From the NCBI GenBank assembly GCA_030427705.1, contig JAUIBR010000049.1, forward strand, positions 1 to 48,492: DNA of 48,492 nt, given 5' to 3'. Positions within the stretch are counted from its first letter, which is position 1. The number at the start of each line of letters is the position of its first letter. The notes below the pieces were generated by a model. It searched no databases. It saw only the letters and a program-made list of their open reading frames with translations, and was not told the DNA's origin. A program made the translations under genes and the position numbers. Positions 7,764 to 15,648 of this stretch are shown here, piece after piece. Source of the stretch: a bacterium (GTDB lineage Bacteria > Myxococcota_A > Bradymonadia > Bradymonadales > Bradymonadaceae).

Positions 7764-8408
7764 ATGAAACGCACAATTTTCGCCGCCCTCATCGCATTTT
7801 CACTCGCCGCTTTTGGTTGCGAGAACAAGCCAGCAGAAACCCCTGAGGCTGATGGCGCGGTGGCAAACAAAGAAGAGACCAAAGAAACGCCTGAAGAGAC
7901 GAAGACGGAAGAGAAAGCTTCTCCAACTTCGGCGCCAACATCGCAGGCCTCAGAAGGGCACGACCACGGCAAACTCGAGATGGCTGCAGACCTGAACGCT
8001 GGAGAAACCAAGCTGTTCGGAAGCCGCTTCACGATCATCGAGCCTGCAGTCACGCTGGCCGATGCCATCAAGAAGTCGGACGAATTCAAAGGACCTTACA
8101 AGATCGAAGGCACGATGAAGAAGGTCTGCAAGAAGAAGGGCTGCTGGTTCACGGTTACCGGTGAAGGTGTCGAAGACCCAGTCCGCGTCCGCATGAAGGA
8201 CTATGGATTCCTGGTTCCTCGCAACGCGGAAACCGCGCGCGCTGTCATCGAAGGCGTGCTCAGCGTTCGTGAGATCCCGGTCAAAGAAGCTCAGCACTAC
8301 GCTGAAGACGAAGGCAAATCGAAGGAAGAAGTGGCGAAGATCACCGAACCTAAGAAGACCTACGAAATCACCGCTACGTCGGTTGAGCTTACGCTGCCTA
8401 AGTCCTAA
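7764..8408 (+). CDS. DUF4920-type lipoprotein
   Basis: A 214-residue lipoprotein. The signal peptide ends LAAFGC with the lipidated Cys at residue 19. Residues 20-70 are a low-complexity Glu/Lys/Thr/Pro spacer ending in GHDHGK, a possible metal-binding His pair. The rest is a DUF4920-like domain, with a leading G-x-x-x-FG strand, EGTMKKVCKKKGCWFTVTG and RVRMKDYGFLVP. The VC...KGCW pair of Cys is the domain signature and may bind metal or form a disulfide. Its biochemical role is not known. The stop overlaps the methyltransferase start by 1 nt (TAATG), so it heads a three-gene operon. Confidence 0.85.
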   Translation: MKRTIFAALIAFSLAAFGCENKPAETPEADGAVANKEETKETPEETKTEEKASPTSAPTSQASEGHDHGKLEMAADLNAGETKLFGSRFTIIEPAVTLADAIKKSDEFKGPYKIEGTMKKVCKKKGCWFTVTGEGVEDPVRVRMKDYGFLVPRNAETARAVIEGVLSVREIPVKEAQHYAEDEGKSKEEVAKITEPKKTYEITATSVELTLPKS

Positions 8409-9136
8409 TGACGCAGCCAGAGACCACCGACGACGTGCTCGGTGGTCGTCTTTCTTTCAAACAACATCGGAAGGGATACCGGTTCGGACTAGACGCCGTG
8501 CTGCTCGCCACCGATCTGCCTGAATTGCCGGACTCCCCAACGATCGCCGACTTTGGTGCTGGGCAGGGCGCCGTGACGTGTGTGATCGCCCACAATCGGC
8601 CGGCCGCGCATCTAATCAGCGTGGAGCGCCAACCGGGTCTATTTGGACTGTTGCGGCAAAACATCGACGCCAACGGATTCACGCCACGCATTGAAACTCT
8701 CTGCGTCGACCTGCGTGATAAGGCTGCGCTACCACCGCATGAAGCGGACCTCGTGGTCATGAATCCACCGTACTATGCGGCGAACTCGGGGTTGATGAGC
8801 TCCAATACTGAGCGCGCCGAAGCACATTACGAACTGCATGGCGGACTCTCGGATTTCGTCGCAGCGGCTCAATACGTGGCCAAGCCAGGTGGTTTGTTCA
8901 AACTGGTCCTACCCCCAGAACGTTTGACTGAACTCATGGGCGAGATCGACGCTTCGGATTTCGCGATGCGTTCACTTCGCTTCTTCCACTCCCACTTGGA
9001 CGAACCTGCATATCTCGTTGAATGTGTGGCCAAACGCGGCGGCCGGTTTGAACTCGAAGTTCGGCCGCCTCTTGTCGTTTACGCGGACAACGGAGAGTAT
9101 GGCGCAGAGGTCAAAGCGCGGTTGGAGCTCGATTGA
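8408..9136 (+). CDS. TrmN6-like tRNA/RNA adenine-N6 methyltransferase
   Basis: 242 residues, class I SAM-dependent methyltransferase of the TrmN6/YfiC group, which methylates A37 of tRNA1(Val) at N6 in gamma-proteobacteria. Visible motifs are the lead-in QHRKGYRFGLDAVLLA, motif I ADFGAGQGAV, an acidic loop ISVERQ and the amino-methylase motif NPPY at 119-122 (MNPPYYA). Length and order match the family. Substrate assignment is by family only. It overlaps the upstream lipoprotein gene by 1 nt and the downstream one by 4 nt, a fully coupled operon of a modification enzyme between two lipoproteins. Confidence 0.85.
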   Translation: MTQPETTDDVLGGRLSFKQHRKGYRFGLDAVLLATDLPELPDSPTIADFGAGQGAVTCVIAHNRPAAHLISVERQPGLFGLLRQNIDANGFTPRIETLCVDLRDKAALPPHEADLVVMNPPYYAANSGLMSSNTERAEAHYELHGGLSDFVAAAQYVAKPGGLFKLVLPPERLTELMGEIDASDFAMRSLRFFHSHLDEPAYLVECVAKRGGRFELEVRPPLVVYADNGEYGAEVKARLELD

Positions 9137-9534
9137 AACGCTGGTCGTTGATCATATTATTTTGGGCTGTCGGATGTTCAGGGTCCCCGGACAAAGATCC
9201 TGTCGAGGTGTCTTTGCAGCAATCCAAGCAACGGGTTGCGTCGGGCCATGAATCTGCATTCGAGTCTGCCGATGGGCTGGATATCTACGATGTCCGCCTG
9301 CGTTACAACCCTGCTCGGTGCGATTGTCCCAAGAACGAGATCCACATGTATGGTCGCTGGGTTCGCGCTTATCTCACCGGTGCACCCACTGAGCTCTCTC
9401 GCATCCAGCGATTCGGGCAAGAGGTCCAACAGGGAAATGCACGGAGTGAACTATCTGTGCGCGGCCGCCTCACCACGACGAAACGTCGGTCGGCCCGTCG
9501 CATTGAGTTTCCTGTCTTCGAATTGGCTCAATGA
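9133..9534 (+). CDS. Small hypothetical lipoprotein
   Basis: 133 residues. The TTG start at 9133 overlaps the methyltransferase stop (TTGA). The signal peptide ends WAVGC, with Cys at residue 15. The mature part contains RCDCPKNEIHMYGRWVRAYL and then a basic stretch (RGRLTTTKRRSARR). The CDC pair may form a disulfide or bind metal. The TTG overlap and lipobox together support this as a real gene. I do not recognise the family. Confidence 0.7.
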   Translation: MKRWSLIILFWAVGCSGSPDKDPVEVSLQQSKQRVASGHESAFESADGLDIYDVRLRYNPARCDCPKNEIHMYGRWVRAYLTGAPTELSRIQRFGQEVQQGNARSELSVRGRLTTTKRRSARRIEFPVFELAQ

Positions 9535-9554
9535 CGTTCCGCGTCGCAGCCCGC

Positions 9555-9582
9555 TTGAGAAATTTCTTTCGTTAGCTATAGT
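9555..9582 (+). promoter_or_regulatory. Predicted promoter of the Cys-rich lipoprotein gene
   Basis: TTGAGA (9555-9560) and TATAGT (9577-9582) are separated by 16 bases. The start codon chosen for the next gene (9648) lies about 60 bases downstream, leaving a leader with no strong Shine-Dalgarno sequence. Confidence 0.55.
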
Positions 9583-9647
9583 CCCCGACTTCATTGATTT
9601 GGTCGAAGTATTGGCCCGTTGGGCCCCAAACTTTTTGGATTATAGAA

Positions 9648-12023
9648 ATGCGCAGATTCGCACACCTTTTGGCGGCACTTGTAGTGCTTTTCGCAGTTGC
9701 TTGTTCGGACGACACGGCGAGCAACACGCTCAATAGCGGCAACAACCGCGCGAACAATACGAACAACGCCAACAATTCGAACAACGCGAATAACCTCAAT
9801 AACCTCAACAATCTCAACAATCTCAACAATTCGAATAACGCCGACACACCGTGCGATTCGAATGCAGATTGTGCAGATCCGGAAGTTTGCGTGATCGATA
9901 CCGCGACGGGCGAAGGCGTCTGCGGCGATCCGAATGGTGGCGGTCAGACTGGCGATGCATGTGCATCCGGTGACGTTTGCGCCAGTGGTGTTTGCCTCAA
10001 CGGTGTTTGCGCCGATCCATGCGCATCCGAGGCCGAGTGCCCAGCAGGGTTCACATGCCAGGAAAGCCAATTGCCACTCGACGGTGGTGGAACGGCGACG
10101 CTGAATCTCTGTGTTCCAGAGCCCACGCCATGCCTGCGAAACAGCGATTGCACGGCACCCGAAATCTGCGTCGTGGACACATCGACGAACCCACCAACCT
10201 CGACCTGTGGTCCAAATGTTGGTTCCGGCGATATCGGCGACCAGTGCACCTCGAACGCCGATTGCGCGAATAACCTCTGCATCGACGGTACCTGCAGCGC
10301 ACCTTGCCGTGCTCCAAACGACTGCACGACCGACGGAACGTTTGTTTGCGATACCGTTTCGGTGCCTGCGGGCGGCGGAAATGCAGACATCTCGGCGTGC
10401 CAACCTCGACCGGCAGACGTCTGTCTCTCGGACTCCGAGTGCACGTCGCCACAGCGCTGCGTCGCCAACAAGACCGCATCTGACGTTGAGTTCCAGTGTG
10501 GAACGCCAAACGCTGGTGGCGAAGAGTCTGGCGGCTCTTGCAACACCGATGCGGACTGCGCTCAGAATCTTTGCGTGAATGGAAACTGCGCTGGGCCATG
10601 CCAATCAAATGGCGACTGCTCGGTCGCACCAGACTACACATGCGAACTTTCGAACATCGATATCGGCGGCGGCAATACCGACACCGCGCAGGTCTGCACG
10701 CCACCTGTGGCATGCGACGAAAACGACGACTGTCCGCAGACCGAAGCTTGCTACTTCCGCTCAAACGGCGGTGGCTTCGACCAGTTCTGCCGTGCACCAA
10801 ACGTTGGCGGCGGCGGCCTTGGCCAGGTTTGCAACTCCGCGCTTGAGTGCGGACCGAACCTCTGCCTCGACACCCGATTCCGCGACGTCTGCACCGTCGC
10901 TTGCACCGACAACTCGGACTGCAACGTGCCGGGTTACTCGTGCTTGGACACGGATGTAAACGGCACGACCGTTCGCATCTGCGCACCTGGCGCGGCCACC
11001 GCATGCACCTCGAACGACGACTGCGCAAGCCAGACGACCTGCGCCGTTGTTGAGAACACGGCTGGAAACGGACTCGAGACTGTCTGTGTACCAGAGACGG
11101 GCGGCGACGCACCGGGCGTGGCCTGTTCCGACGATGATGATTGTGCTGGCCTGGTCTGCTTGAGTGGGTTCTGCGCTGCACCATGCGATGACAGCAATCA
11201 ATGCGGTGTCGGACAGCTTTGCCAATCGAATTCGGTCACGAAGGGCGGCAACAGCGGTAGCTTCGACCTCTGCGAGACCCTTCCCGACCAAACCTGCGAC
11301 GACCGAGATGACTGCACCGACGGCGTCCGCGTCTGCGGCGACCTGCGACTTGAGAACGATATCTACACGCCATACTGCGGATTCCCGAACGCAGCGGGCG
11401 CCGGAATGCTGGGCGATACCTGCACCGCCAACGCAGACTGCCGCGAGCGCATTTGCCTTGGCGTTGCGGACACATGCACCGAAGTTTGCGATGACGACAC
11501 TGACTGTGGCAGCGGCCAAGGTTGCACGACCTACCGCTTCAATTCGAACGGTCAGACGTCCACCATCGGTTTCTGCGCGAACAGCTGCTCGGACAACGGT
11601 GATTGCGCGAACGGAAATATCTGCACCATCAACTCCGACTTCATTTCGGATGACGTCGACCTGGTCTGCGAAAACCCGGTTGGATCGAAAGAGCTGGGCG
11701 AGACCTGCAATCCAAGCCTCCCAGAATGCGTCGAGGGCCTTTGCCTGCGAAGCCTTCTGTTTGGTGGGACGCAATGCAACTCCGCCACGGATTGCGCAGC
11801 GAACGAAGTCTGCGAGTGCCCACTCGACGACCCGAATTGCGCACTGGCCGACCAACGCTGTGCGACCGAGACCAACGCCTGCACGCGAATCTGCGACGGC
11901 GACAGCGACTGCACTTCCAGCCCATTCGCTGGGAACCAGTTGACCTCCTGCACAAATACGACGATCGTCACGCGGCCGGTCAGCGGCACCACAAAGAGCA
12001 TCTCAACCTGTTCGCGTCCGTAG
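9648..12023 (+). CDS. Large Cys-rich lipoprotein with Asn-rich spacer
   Basis: 791 residues. The ATG at 9648 gives a signal peptide ending FAVAC (Cys 19); the frame is open further upstream, but that part lacks a signal and covers the promoter. Residues about 26-66 are a flexible spacer of NN-x units (NNLNNLNNLNN). The rest is a long series of Cys-rich modules of about 30-90 residues (types such as CDSNADCADPEVC and CTSNADCANNLCIDGTC), rich in Asp, Gly and Asn and with very few Lys. Such modules occur widely in myxobacterial surface proteins and are disulfide-bonded. Its likely role is a surface adhesin or structural stalk; no enzyme domain is seen. Confidence 0.85.
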   Translation: MRRFAHLLAALVVLFAVACSDDTASNTLNSGNNRANNTNNANNSNNANNLNNLNNLNNLNNSNNADTPCDSNADCADPEVCVIDTATGEGVCGDPNGGGQTGDACASGDVCASGVCLNGVCADPCASEAECPAGFTCQESQLPLDGGGTATLNLCVPEPTPCLRNSDCTAPEICVVDTSTNPPTSTCGPNVGSGDIGDQCTSNADCANNLCIDGTCSAPCRAPNDCTTDGTFVCDTVSVPAGGGNADISACQPRPADVCLSDSECTSPQRCVANKTASDVEFQCGTPNAGGEESGGSCNTDADCAQNLCVNGNCAGPCQSNGDCSVAPDYTCELSNIDIGGGNTDTAQVCTPPVACDENDDCPQTEACYFRSNGGGFDQFCRAPNVGGGGLGQVCNSALECGPNLCLDTRFRDVCTVACTDNSDCNVPGYSCLDTDVNGTTVRICAPGAATACTSNDDCASQTTCAVVENTAGNGLETVCVPETGGDAPGVACSDDDDCAGLVCLSGFCAAPCDDSNQCGVGQLCQSNSVTKGGNSGSFDLCETLPDQTCDDRDDCTDGVRVCGDLRLENDIYTPYCGFPNAAGAGMLGDTCTANADCRERICLGVADTCTEVCDDDTDCGSGQGCTTYRFNSNGQTSTIGFCANSCSDNGDCANGNICTINSDFISDDVDLVCENPVGSKELGETCNPSLPECVEGLCLRSLLFGGTQCNSATDCAANEVCECPLDDPNCALADQRCATETNACTRICDGDSDCTSSPFAGNQLTSCTNTTIVTRPVSGTTKSISTCSRP

Positions 12024-12036
12024 TCTAGAAGGCGAC

Positions 12037-12987
12037 ATGATCATCGACATTCACGTTCATCTCATCGCTATCAATGAGATGAACGGTTGTTTCGTCAGCC
12101 CGCGCATGACGCGTGGGTTGGTGTACCACTTGCTCACACGAGCCTTGGGTCTGCACGGCACGTCGCGTGAGGAGCTAGACCACGCCTATCGCGGGAAGCT
12201 GGTAGAGTGGGTCCATGGGTCCGAGGTCGATGCGATCGGTGTTCTTGGACTGGACGGAATCTACACTAACGGGGAGCTCGACCGGCAGAAGACTCAGGTC
12301 TACGTCAGCAATGACTACGTTCTGGATGTCTGTTCAATCTCGGATCAGCTTCTTCCCATCTGTTCCGTAAACCCAGCACGTAAAGACGCGATCGACGAGC
12401 TAGAGCGCGTGGTTGAGGCTGGTTCGGTTGCGATCAAGACGTTGCCAAACAGCCAGGACTTTGATCCCGCCGATCCCGCGTACATTCCCTTCTGGCAGAA
12501 GATGCAGGCGCTAGGGGTGCCGCTGCTCACACACACATCGTTTGAGCACACCATCCCGCCGGTAAACCAGCTTTGGGGCAAACCCGACCGGCTCAAGGGG
12601 CCGTTGGACCAAGGCGTCACGGTCATCGCCGCGCACTGTGCGGGCGCCGGGACCGCTCACGTGTTCCGCGAAGACTACTGGGATTGGGTTTCGATGCTGC
12701 CTGACTACCCCAATTTGTACGGCGATATCTCGGCGATGGCATCGTTCTCGCGCTTTCAGTATCTGGCGAAAGTGCTCGAAAACCCTCTGGCCCGAGAGCG
12801 CGCTTTGTTTGGCTCAGACTTCCCGATCCCGATCTCACCGATGGTCTTTGCGCCAAAAATTGGGATTCGCCGTGCTCAGGAGCTAGGGGCAATCGAAAAT
12901 CCGCTGCAGAAAAACCTCGATACCATGCGCGAGATGGGCGTTGATGAGCCCATTTTGCATCGTGCAGCGAGCATCCTGCGACTTTGA
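12037..12987 (+). CDS. Amidohydrolase family metal-dependent hydrolase
   Basis: A 316-residue TIM-barrel hydrolase of the amidohydrolase-2 (PF04909) type. It starts DIHVHLI (metal-binding H6 and H8) and keeps a Lys on a strand (SVAIKTLP), a His after a barrel strand (LLTHTSFEH), VIAAHCAG and the catalytic-type Asp in LFGSDFPIP. The family covers decarboxylases and hydrolases, and the substrate cannot be told. It has no signal peptide. AAGG lies just before the ATG and the gene follows the Cys-rich lipoprotein by 13 bases, so it may be expressed from the same transcript. Confidence 0.85.
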   Translation: MIIDIHVHLIAINEMNGCFVSPRMTRGLVYHLLTRALGLHGTSREELDHAYRGKLVEWVHGSEVDAIGVLGLDGIYTNGELDRQKTQVYVSNDYVLDVCSISDQLLPICSVNPARKDAIDELERVVEAGSVAIKTLPNSQDFDPADPAYIPFWQKMQALGVPLLTHTSFEHTIPPVNQLWGKPDRLKGPLDQGVTVIAAHCAGAGTAHVFREDYWDWVSMLPDYPNLYGDISAMASFSRFQYLAKVLENPLARERALFGSDFPIPISPMVFAPKIGIRRAQELGAIENPLQKNLDTMREMGVDEPILHRAASILRL

Positions 12988-13010
12988 ATCGCACCAGCCT
13001 TTCCAAATCC

Positions 13011-13051
13011 GCCATTGGAGGGTAAAAATTTAAACCCAATTCTCCAATGGC
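13011..13051 (+). promoter_or_regulatory. Perfect 10-bp inverted repeat just before the kinase gene
   Basis: GCCATTGGAG (13011-13020) and CTCCAATGGC (13042-13051) are exact reverse complements, separated by an A/T-rich 21-base loop that contains a further GGT/ACC pair. There is no T run after it, so it is unlikely to be a terminator. The right arm ends ten bases before the TTG start of the kinase and takes in the beginning of the only purine-rich stretch there. It could be a repressor site or an mRNA hairpin hiding the ribosome-binding region. Confidence 0.6.
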
Positions 13052-13060
13052 TGGGCCGGT

Positions 13061-14770
13061 TTGTCAGACCTTCTGGGCAGTAAACTAGGCAATCGTTACC
13101 GACTTGACCGAATCATCGGCAAAGGTGGGAACGGAACGATATTTCAAGCGCACGACGAAGAACTCAGTCGTGACGTTGCTATCAAGCTGTTGCAAACAGA
13201 AGGTGATTCGGCCGAGCGCCTGCGAAAGCGCTTCAAGACTGAGGCCCTGGCTGCTAGTCGAATCCAACATCCAAACATTGTGGGAATCTACGATGTTCAG
13301 ACGGCTTCGAACTCTCCGATCGTCTACATGGTTATGGAGCTTCTGGTTGGTTGGGACCTGCTGAACGAACTTCACCACAAAGGCCCTCTATCACCTGAGC
13401 GGGCGCTGAAGCTCTTCGTCCCCACCCTCAAAGGCCTGGCGAAGTGCCACGAGAACGGCGTTGTCCACAAGGACTTGAAGCCATCAAACCTATTCATTCG
13501 TCAGGCTGGAAAGCCTGATGAGTCCATGTGTTTGTTGGACTTTGGGGTTGCACGTTTGTTGGAAGGCGAACGGATCACACGCGCGGGTGGTGTTGCCGGG
13601 ACCCCGCGCTACCTGGCACCGGAGTACATTCGGGACGCATCCGTTGCGCCCACCGTCGATGTCTACCAGATGGGCCTCATCTTCGTTGAGGCGCTGACGG
13701 GAACCCCCTGCATTCCAAGGGGAGAGACCGAGTTTAAGATCTTCCAGAGGCACTTGCAGGGTGACTTGGATCTGCCAAAAGGGTTCAATTCAGGCCGGTT
13801 TGCCAGCGTCATTCAGCGCGCTTTGTGTGTCGATGCCGAGGTTCGTTACCCGAACGCAGGTGCATTTGCTGAGTCCCTTGAAGCGATAACACCGGAACAG
13901 ATTTCCGTAGCGCTAGAGGGAGCGGTCATGGCCCCAGCCTCGATGGCCCCTGAAATGACGACGGTGATTACAGACACCGGTTCCGGACAACGTGACACAG
14001 CAAGCTTGGAGATGAGGCAGTCAGTTCAGAAGGAATTGCCCGAACCCAAGGAAGTCACCCAGTGGTTCACGGCGATCCAAGCCGAAGCATCGGAAGTTCG
14101 GTCGTCGGAGTCTGACTATCCAGATCCGGCCGACGATCCGGACGCTTCGCTTGAAGACCTGCTAGGTGAGCCGCCGTCGAATCCCAATATCGAGGTTCCA
14201 GAGTCTGACCTCTCTCTGGAAGAGTTGTTGGGCGAGCCGCCTTCGAATCCAAACATCCATGTGCCGGAAGAGGTGATGCAGATTCCGGCAGCCATCCCTT
14301 CGGATACGCCGGTATCAACCGTTGAAGACCGTTCACTTCAGGAACGAATGGAGAAGGTCAAAAAGGATGAGCATCCCGATGCCTCAGCCGAGATGGGTGT
14401 GATTTCGGAAGACGACCTCGGCGCATTCGTGATGGGTGCCGCGGCCAAGAAGAACCCGCGAATCGAAGATCCCGGCTTGGATGGCGGATTTTCCGACGTC
14501 TCCGAAGTGCTTGGTTTGGGCGAGCTGCGTTCATCCGGGGAGTTTGAGGAGCCGCCAATGAGTATGGCTGAAGCGGCCAAACGCCCTCCGACCCGCAAGA
14601 CCAAACGTCGCCATAGCAGCCAGGAAGTGCCTGCTGCGCCAAAACCACCATCAAGTAAGAAAGAAAAGAAGAAGAAGTCGAAACTCCCGATTCTGATTCT
14701 GGTTTTAGTGTTCCTATTGCTCACGCTCGTCGCGCTCGCCATCTACGCGTATTGGTATTTCTACATGTGA
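13061..14770 (+). CDS. Membrane-anchored Ser/Thr protein kinase (Hanks type)
   Basis: 569 residues. No ATG is in frame upstream, so I use the TTG at 13061. The N-terminal kinase domain (about 13-280) has GKGGNGTIF (20-28), the ATP-binding K42 in VAIK, VVHKDLKPSN (D138 is the catalytic base; the usual Arg before it is Lys), DFG at 160 and an APEY motif. A long acidic linker (about 300-515) includes two near-identical blocks around ELLGEPPSNPN, likely phosphorylation or docking sites. A basic stretch precedes one transmembrane segment at the extreme C-terminus (about 541-566) with almost nothing outside, so it senses inside the cell or within the membrane. HKD kinases lack the RD pair, which may mean activation without loop phosphorylation. 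Confidence 0.88.
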   Translation: MSDLLGSKLGNRYRLDRIIGKGGNGTIFQAHDEELSRDVAIKLLQTEGDSAERLRKRFKTEALAASRIQHPNIVGIYDVQTASNSPIVYMVMELLVGWDLLNELHHKGPLSPERALKLFVPTLKGLAKCHENGVVHKDLKPSNLFIRQAGKPDESMCLLDFGVARLLEGERITRAGGVAGTPRYLAPEYIRDASVAPTVDVYQMGLIFVEALTGTPCIPRGETEFKIFQRHLQGDLDLPKGFNSGRFASVIQRALCVDAEVRYPNAGAFAESLEAITPEQISVALEGAVMAPASMAPEMTTVITDTGSGQRDTASLEMRQSVQKELPEPKEVTQWFTAIQAEASEVRSSESDYPDPADDPDASLEDLLGEPPSNPNIEVPESDLSLEELLGEPPSNPNIHVPEEVMQIPAAIPSDTPVSTVEDRSLQERMEKVKKDEHPDASAEMGVISEDDLGAFVMGAAAKKNPRIEDPGLDGGFSDVSEVLGLGELRSSGEFEEPPMSMAEAAKRPPTRKTKRRHSSQEVPAAPKPPSSKKEKKKKSKLPILILVLVFLLLTLVALAIYAYWYFYM

Positions 14771-14973
14771 CGCGCTTGCGGAATGCCGTGACATCCGTGT
14801 CGCGATCCAGGCATTTCGAATCTTCAGCGGATCCAGATCCATCTAAGAAATGTGACGATTTTTTTGCCTTACCGTCACATGTGAGTGTCTGATGTATTGT
14901 GGCGATCAGGGAAGTCTGGTTGCCCGTAGGCGAATCGCGCTTACAACTTTTTTGAATACTGGCGTGACATGTG
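14765..14973. promoter_or_regulatory. Cluster of five CGTSACAT octamers upstream of the 61-residue gene
   Basis: CGTCACAT or CGTGACAT occurs at 14765-14772 (minus), 14787-14794 (plus), 14850-14857 (minus), 14873-14880 (plus) and 14963-14970 (plus). The third and fourth form an inverted pair 15 bases apart, and the fourth merges into the palindrome TCACATGTGA (14875-14884). The first overlaps the kinase stop codon. The cluster fills the gap before the small gene at 15029, so it is a candidate operator array. I cannot place its promoter with confidence. Confidence 0.5.
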
Positions 14974-15028
14974 CACGTTTAAGTAGTGAGCGTCATAGGG
15001 ACGCGTACTCGAACGATAGGAGGCCCAT

Positions 15029-15214
15029 ATGCTTCCCGAATACATGATTTACGACGAACTCGAGCGCATGAGACGAGAGCGCGAACAGGAACTCGAACGC
15101 GAGCAACCTCGACTGGAGGTTCCACGGTACACACCGTGGGCAGAAGAGGAGCTCACCGAAGAGTCTGAAAGCGAAGAAGGATCCGAGCGAGGCGTCATTA
15201 TCATTCAAATGTGA
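15029..15214 (+). CDS. 61-residue acidic small protein
   Basis: A clear small gene: AGGAGG (15018-15023) five bases before the ATG, and its own terminator downstream. The protein has an N-terminal charged helix (YDELERMRREREQELERE), a Pro-containing middle (RLEVPRYTPWAEEE), an acidic Glu/Ser run and a hydrophobic end, RGVIIIQM. I recall similar short proteins (charged helix, Pro-rich middle, RGVxxI end) from myxobacteria, but cannot name a family. The helix could form a coiled coil, and the conserved-looking end may bind a partner. The strong ribosome-binding site suggests high expression. Confidence 0.75.
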   Translation: MLPEYMIYDELERMRREREQELEREQPRLEVPRYTPWAEEELTEESESEEGSERGVIIIQM

Positions 15215-15293
15215 CTTTAGAATCGGCGGCTCGTCATTCCTCGTTGCTGGACAACGAAGGGTATCGGGTCGCCGTCAGAATATAACCAAGAAA

Positions 15294-15322
15294 GGGTACC
15301 GCTTGATGCGGTGCCCTTTTTT
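15294..15322 (+). terminator. Rho-independent terminator of the 61-residue gene
   Basis: GGGTACCGC (15294-15302), loop TTGAT and GCGGTGCCC (15308-15316) form a 9-bp stem with one G-T pair, followed by six T. A smaller hairpin (around 15238-15259, TCGTTG/CAACGA) lies between the stop codon and this terminator. The 220 bases after it, up to the direct repeats at 15544, hold nothing I can assign. Confidence 0.88.
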
Positions 15323-15543
15323 GCTCTGTCTCTCAGATTTTTGAGATCAATTGGACAAAGACTTCTCGATTTTTGGAGTGATCTAACACCAACCCCGGTT
15401 TGGCGTCTCACAGTCGCATCCGCGGGATCTTACGCAATCACTGGAGGATCTCGCGATCCGGCGCCCAATCTGGCCTTACAGGCCGACATGGCATGAATAC
15501 TGCTGTTTCAAAGACCGTTAAAGATGCAGACATAAATTGCCGA

Positions 15544-15635
15544 CTTAACCGTCTCATCAACCTTGAGCGTCTTGTTAAGACATTTTGCTGTCTTAACCGT
15601 CTCATCAACCTTGAGCGTCTTGTTAAGACATTTTG
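15544..15635 (+). repeat. Two 44-bp direct repeats, period 48, with an inverted junction
   Basis: Identical 44-bp copies lie at 15544-15587 and 15592-15635, each starting CTTAACCGTCTC and ending GACATTTTG. The end of copy one and the start of copy two form a perfect 8-bp inverted repeat, GTTAAGAC (15574-15581) and GTCTTAAC (15590-15597). The block ends 13 bases before the ATG of the next lipoprotein gene, so it lies in the promoter or 5' leader. Confidence 0.9.
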
Positions 15636-15648
15636 GCTGGATTCGATC

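Noticed and set aside
10051-11184. Long minus-strand open frames under the Cys-rich lipoprotein gene
   Set aside because: Their composition (Arg, Ser and Cys runs) is the mirror of the Asp/Asn/Cys-rich coding strand, and they have no ribosome-binding site or recognisable domain.
13461-13490. HKD in place of HRD as a sign of a dead kinase
   Set aside because: The catalytic Asp, the ATP-binding Lys and the DFG are all present; Lys or other residues before the Asp occur in active non-RD kinases.
14858-14864. T-run as terminator of the kinase gene
   Set aside because: No stable hairpin lies directly before the seven T; the nearby GGATC/GATCC pair is too far upstream.
15400-15648. N-terminal extension of the lipoprotein at 15649
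   Set aside because: It would translate the two direct repeats and bury the lipobox signal peptide 83 residues inside the protein.
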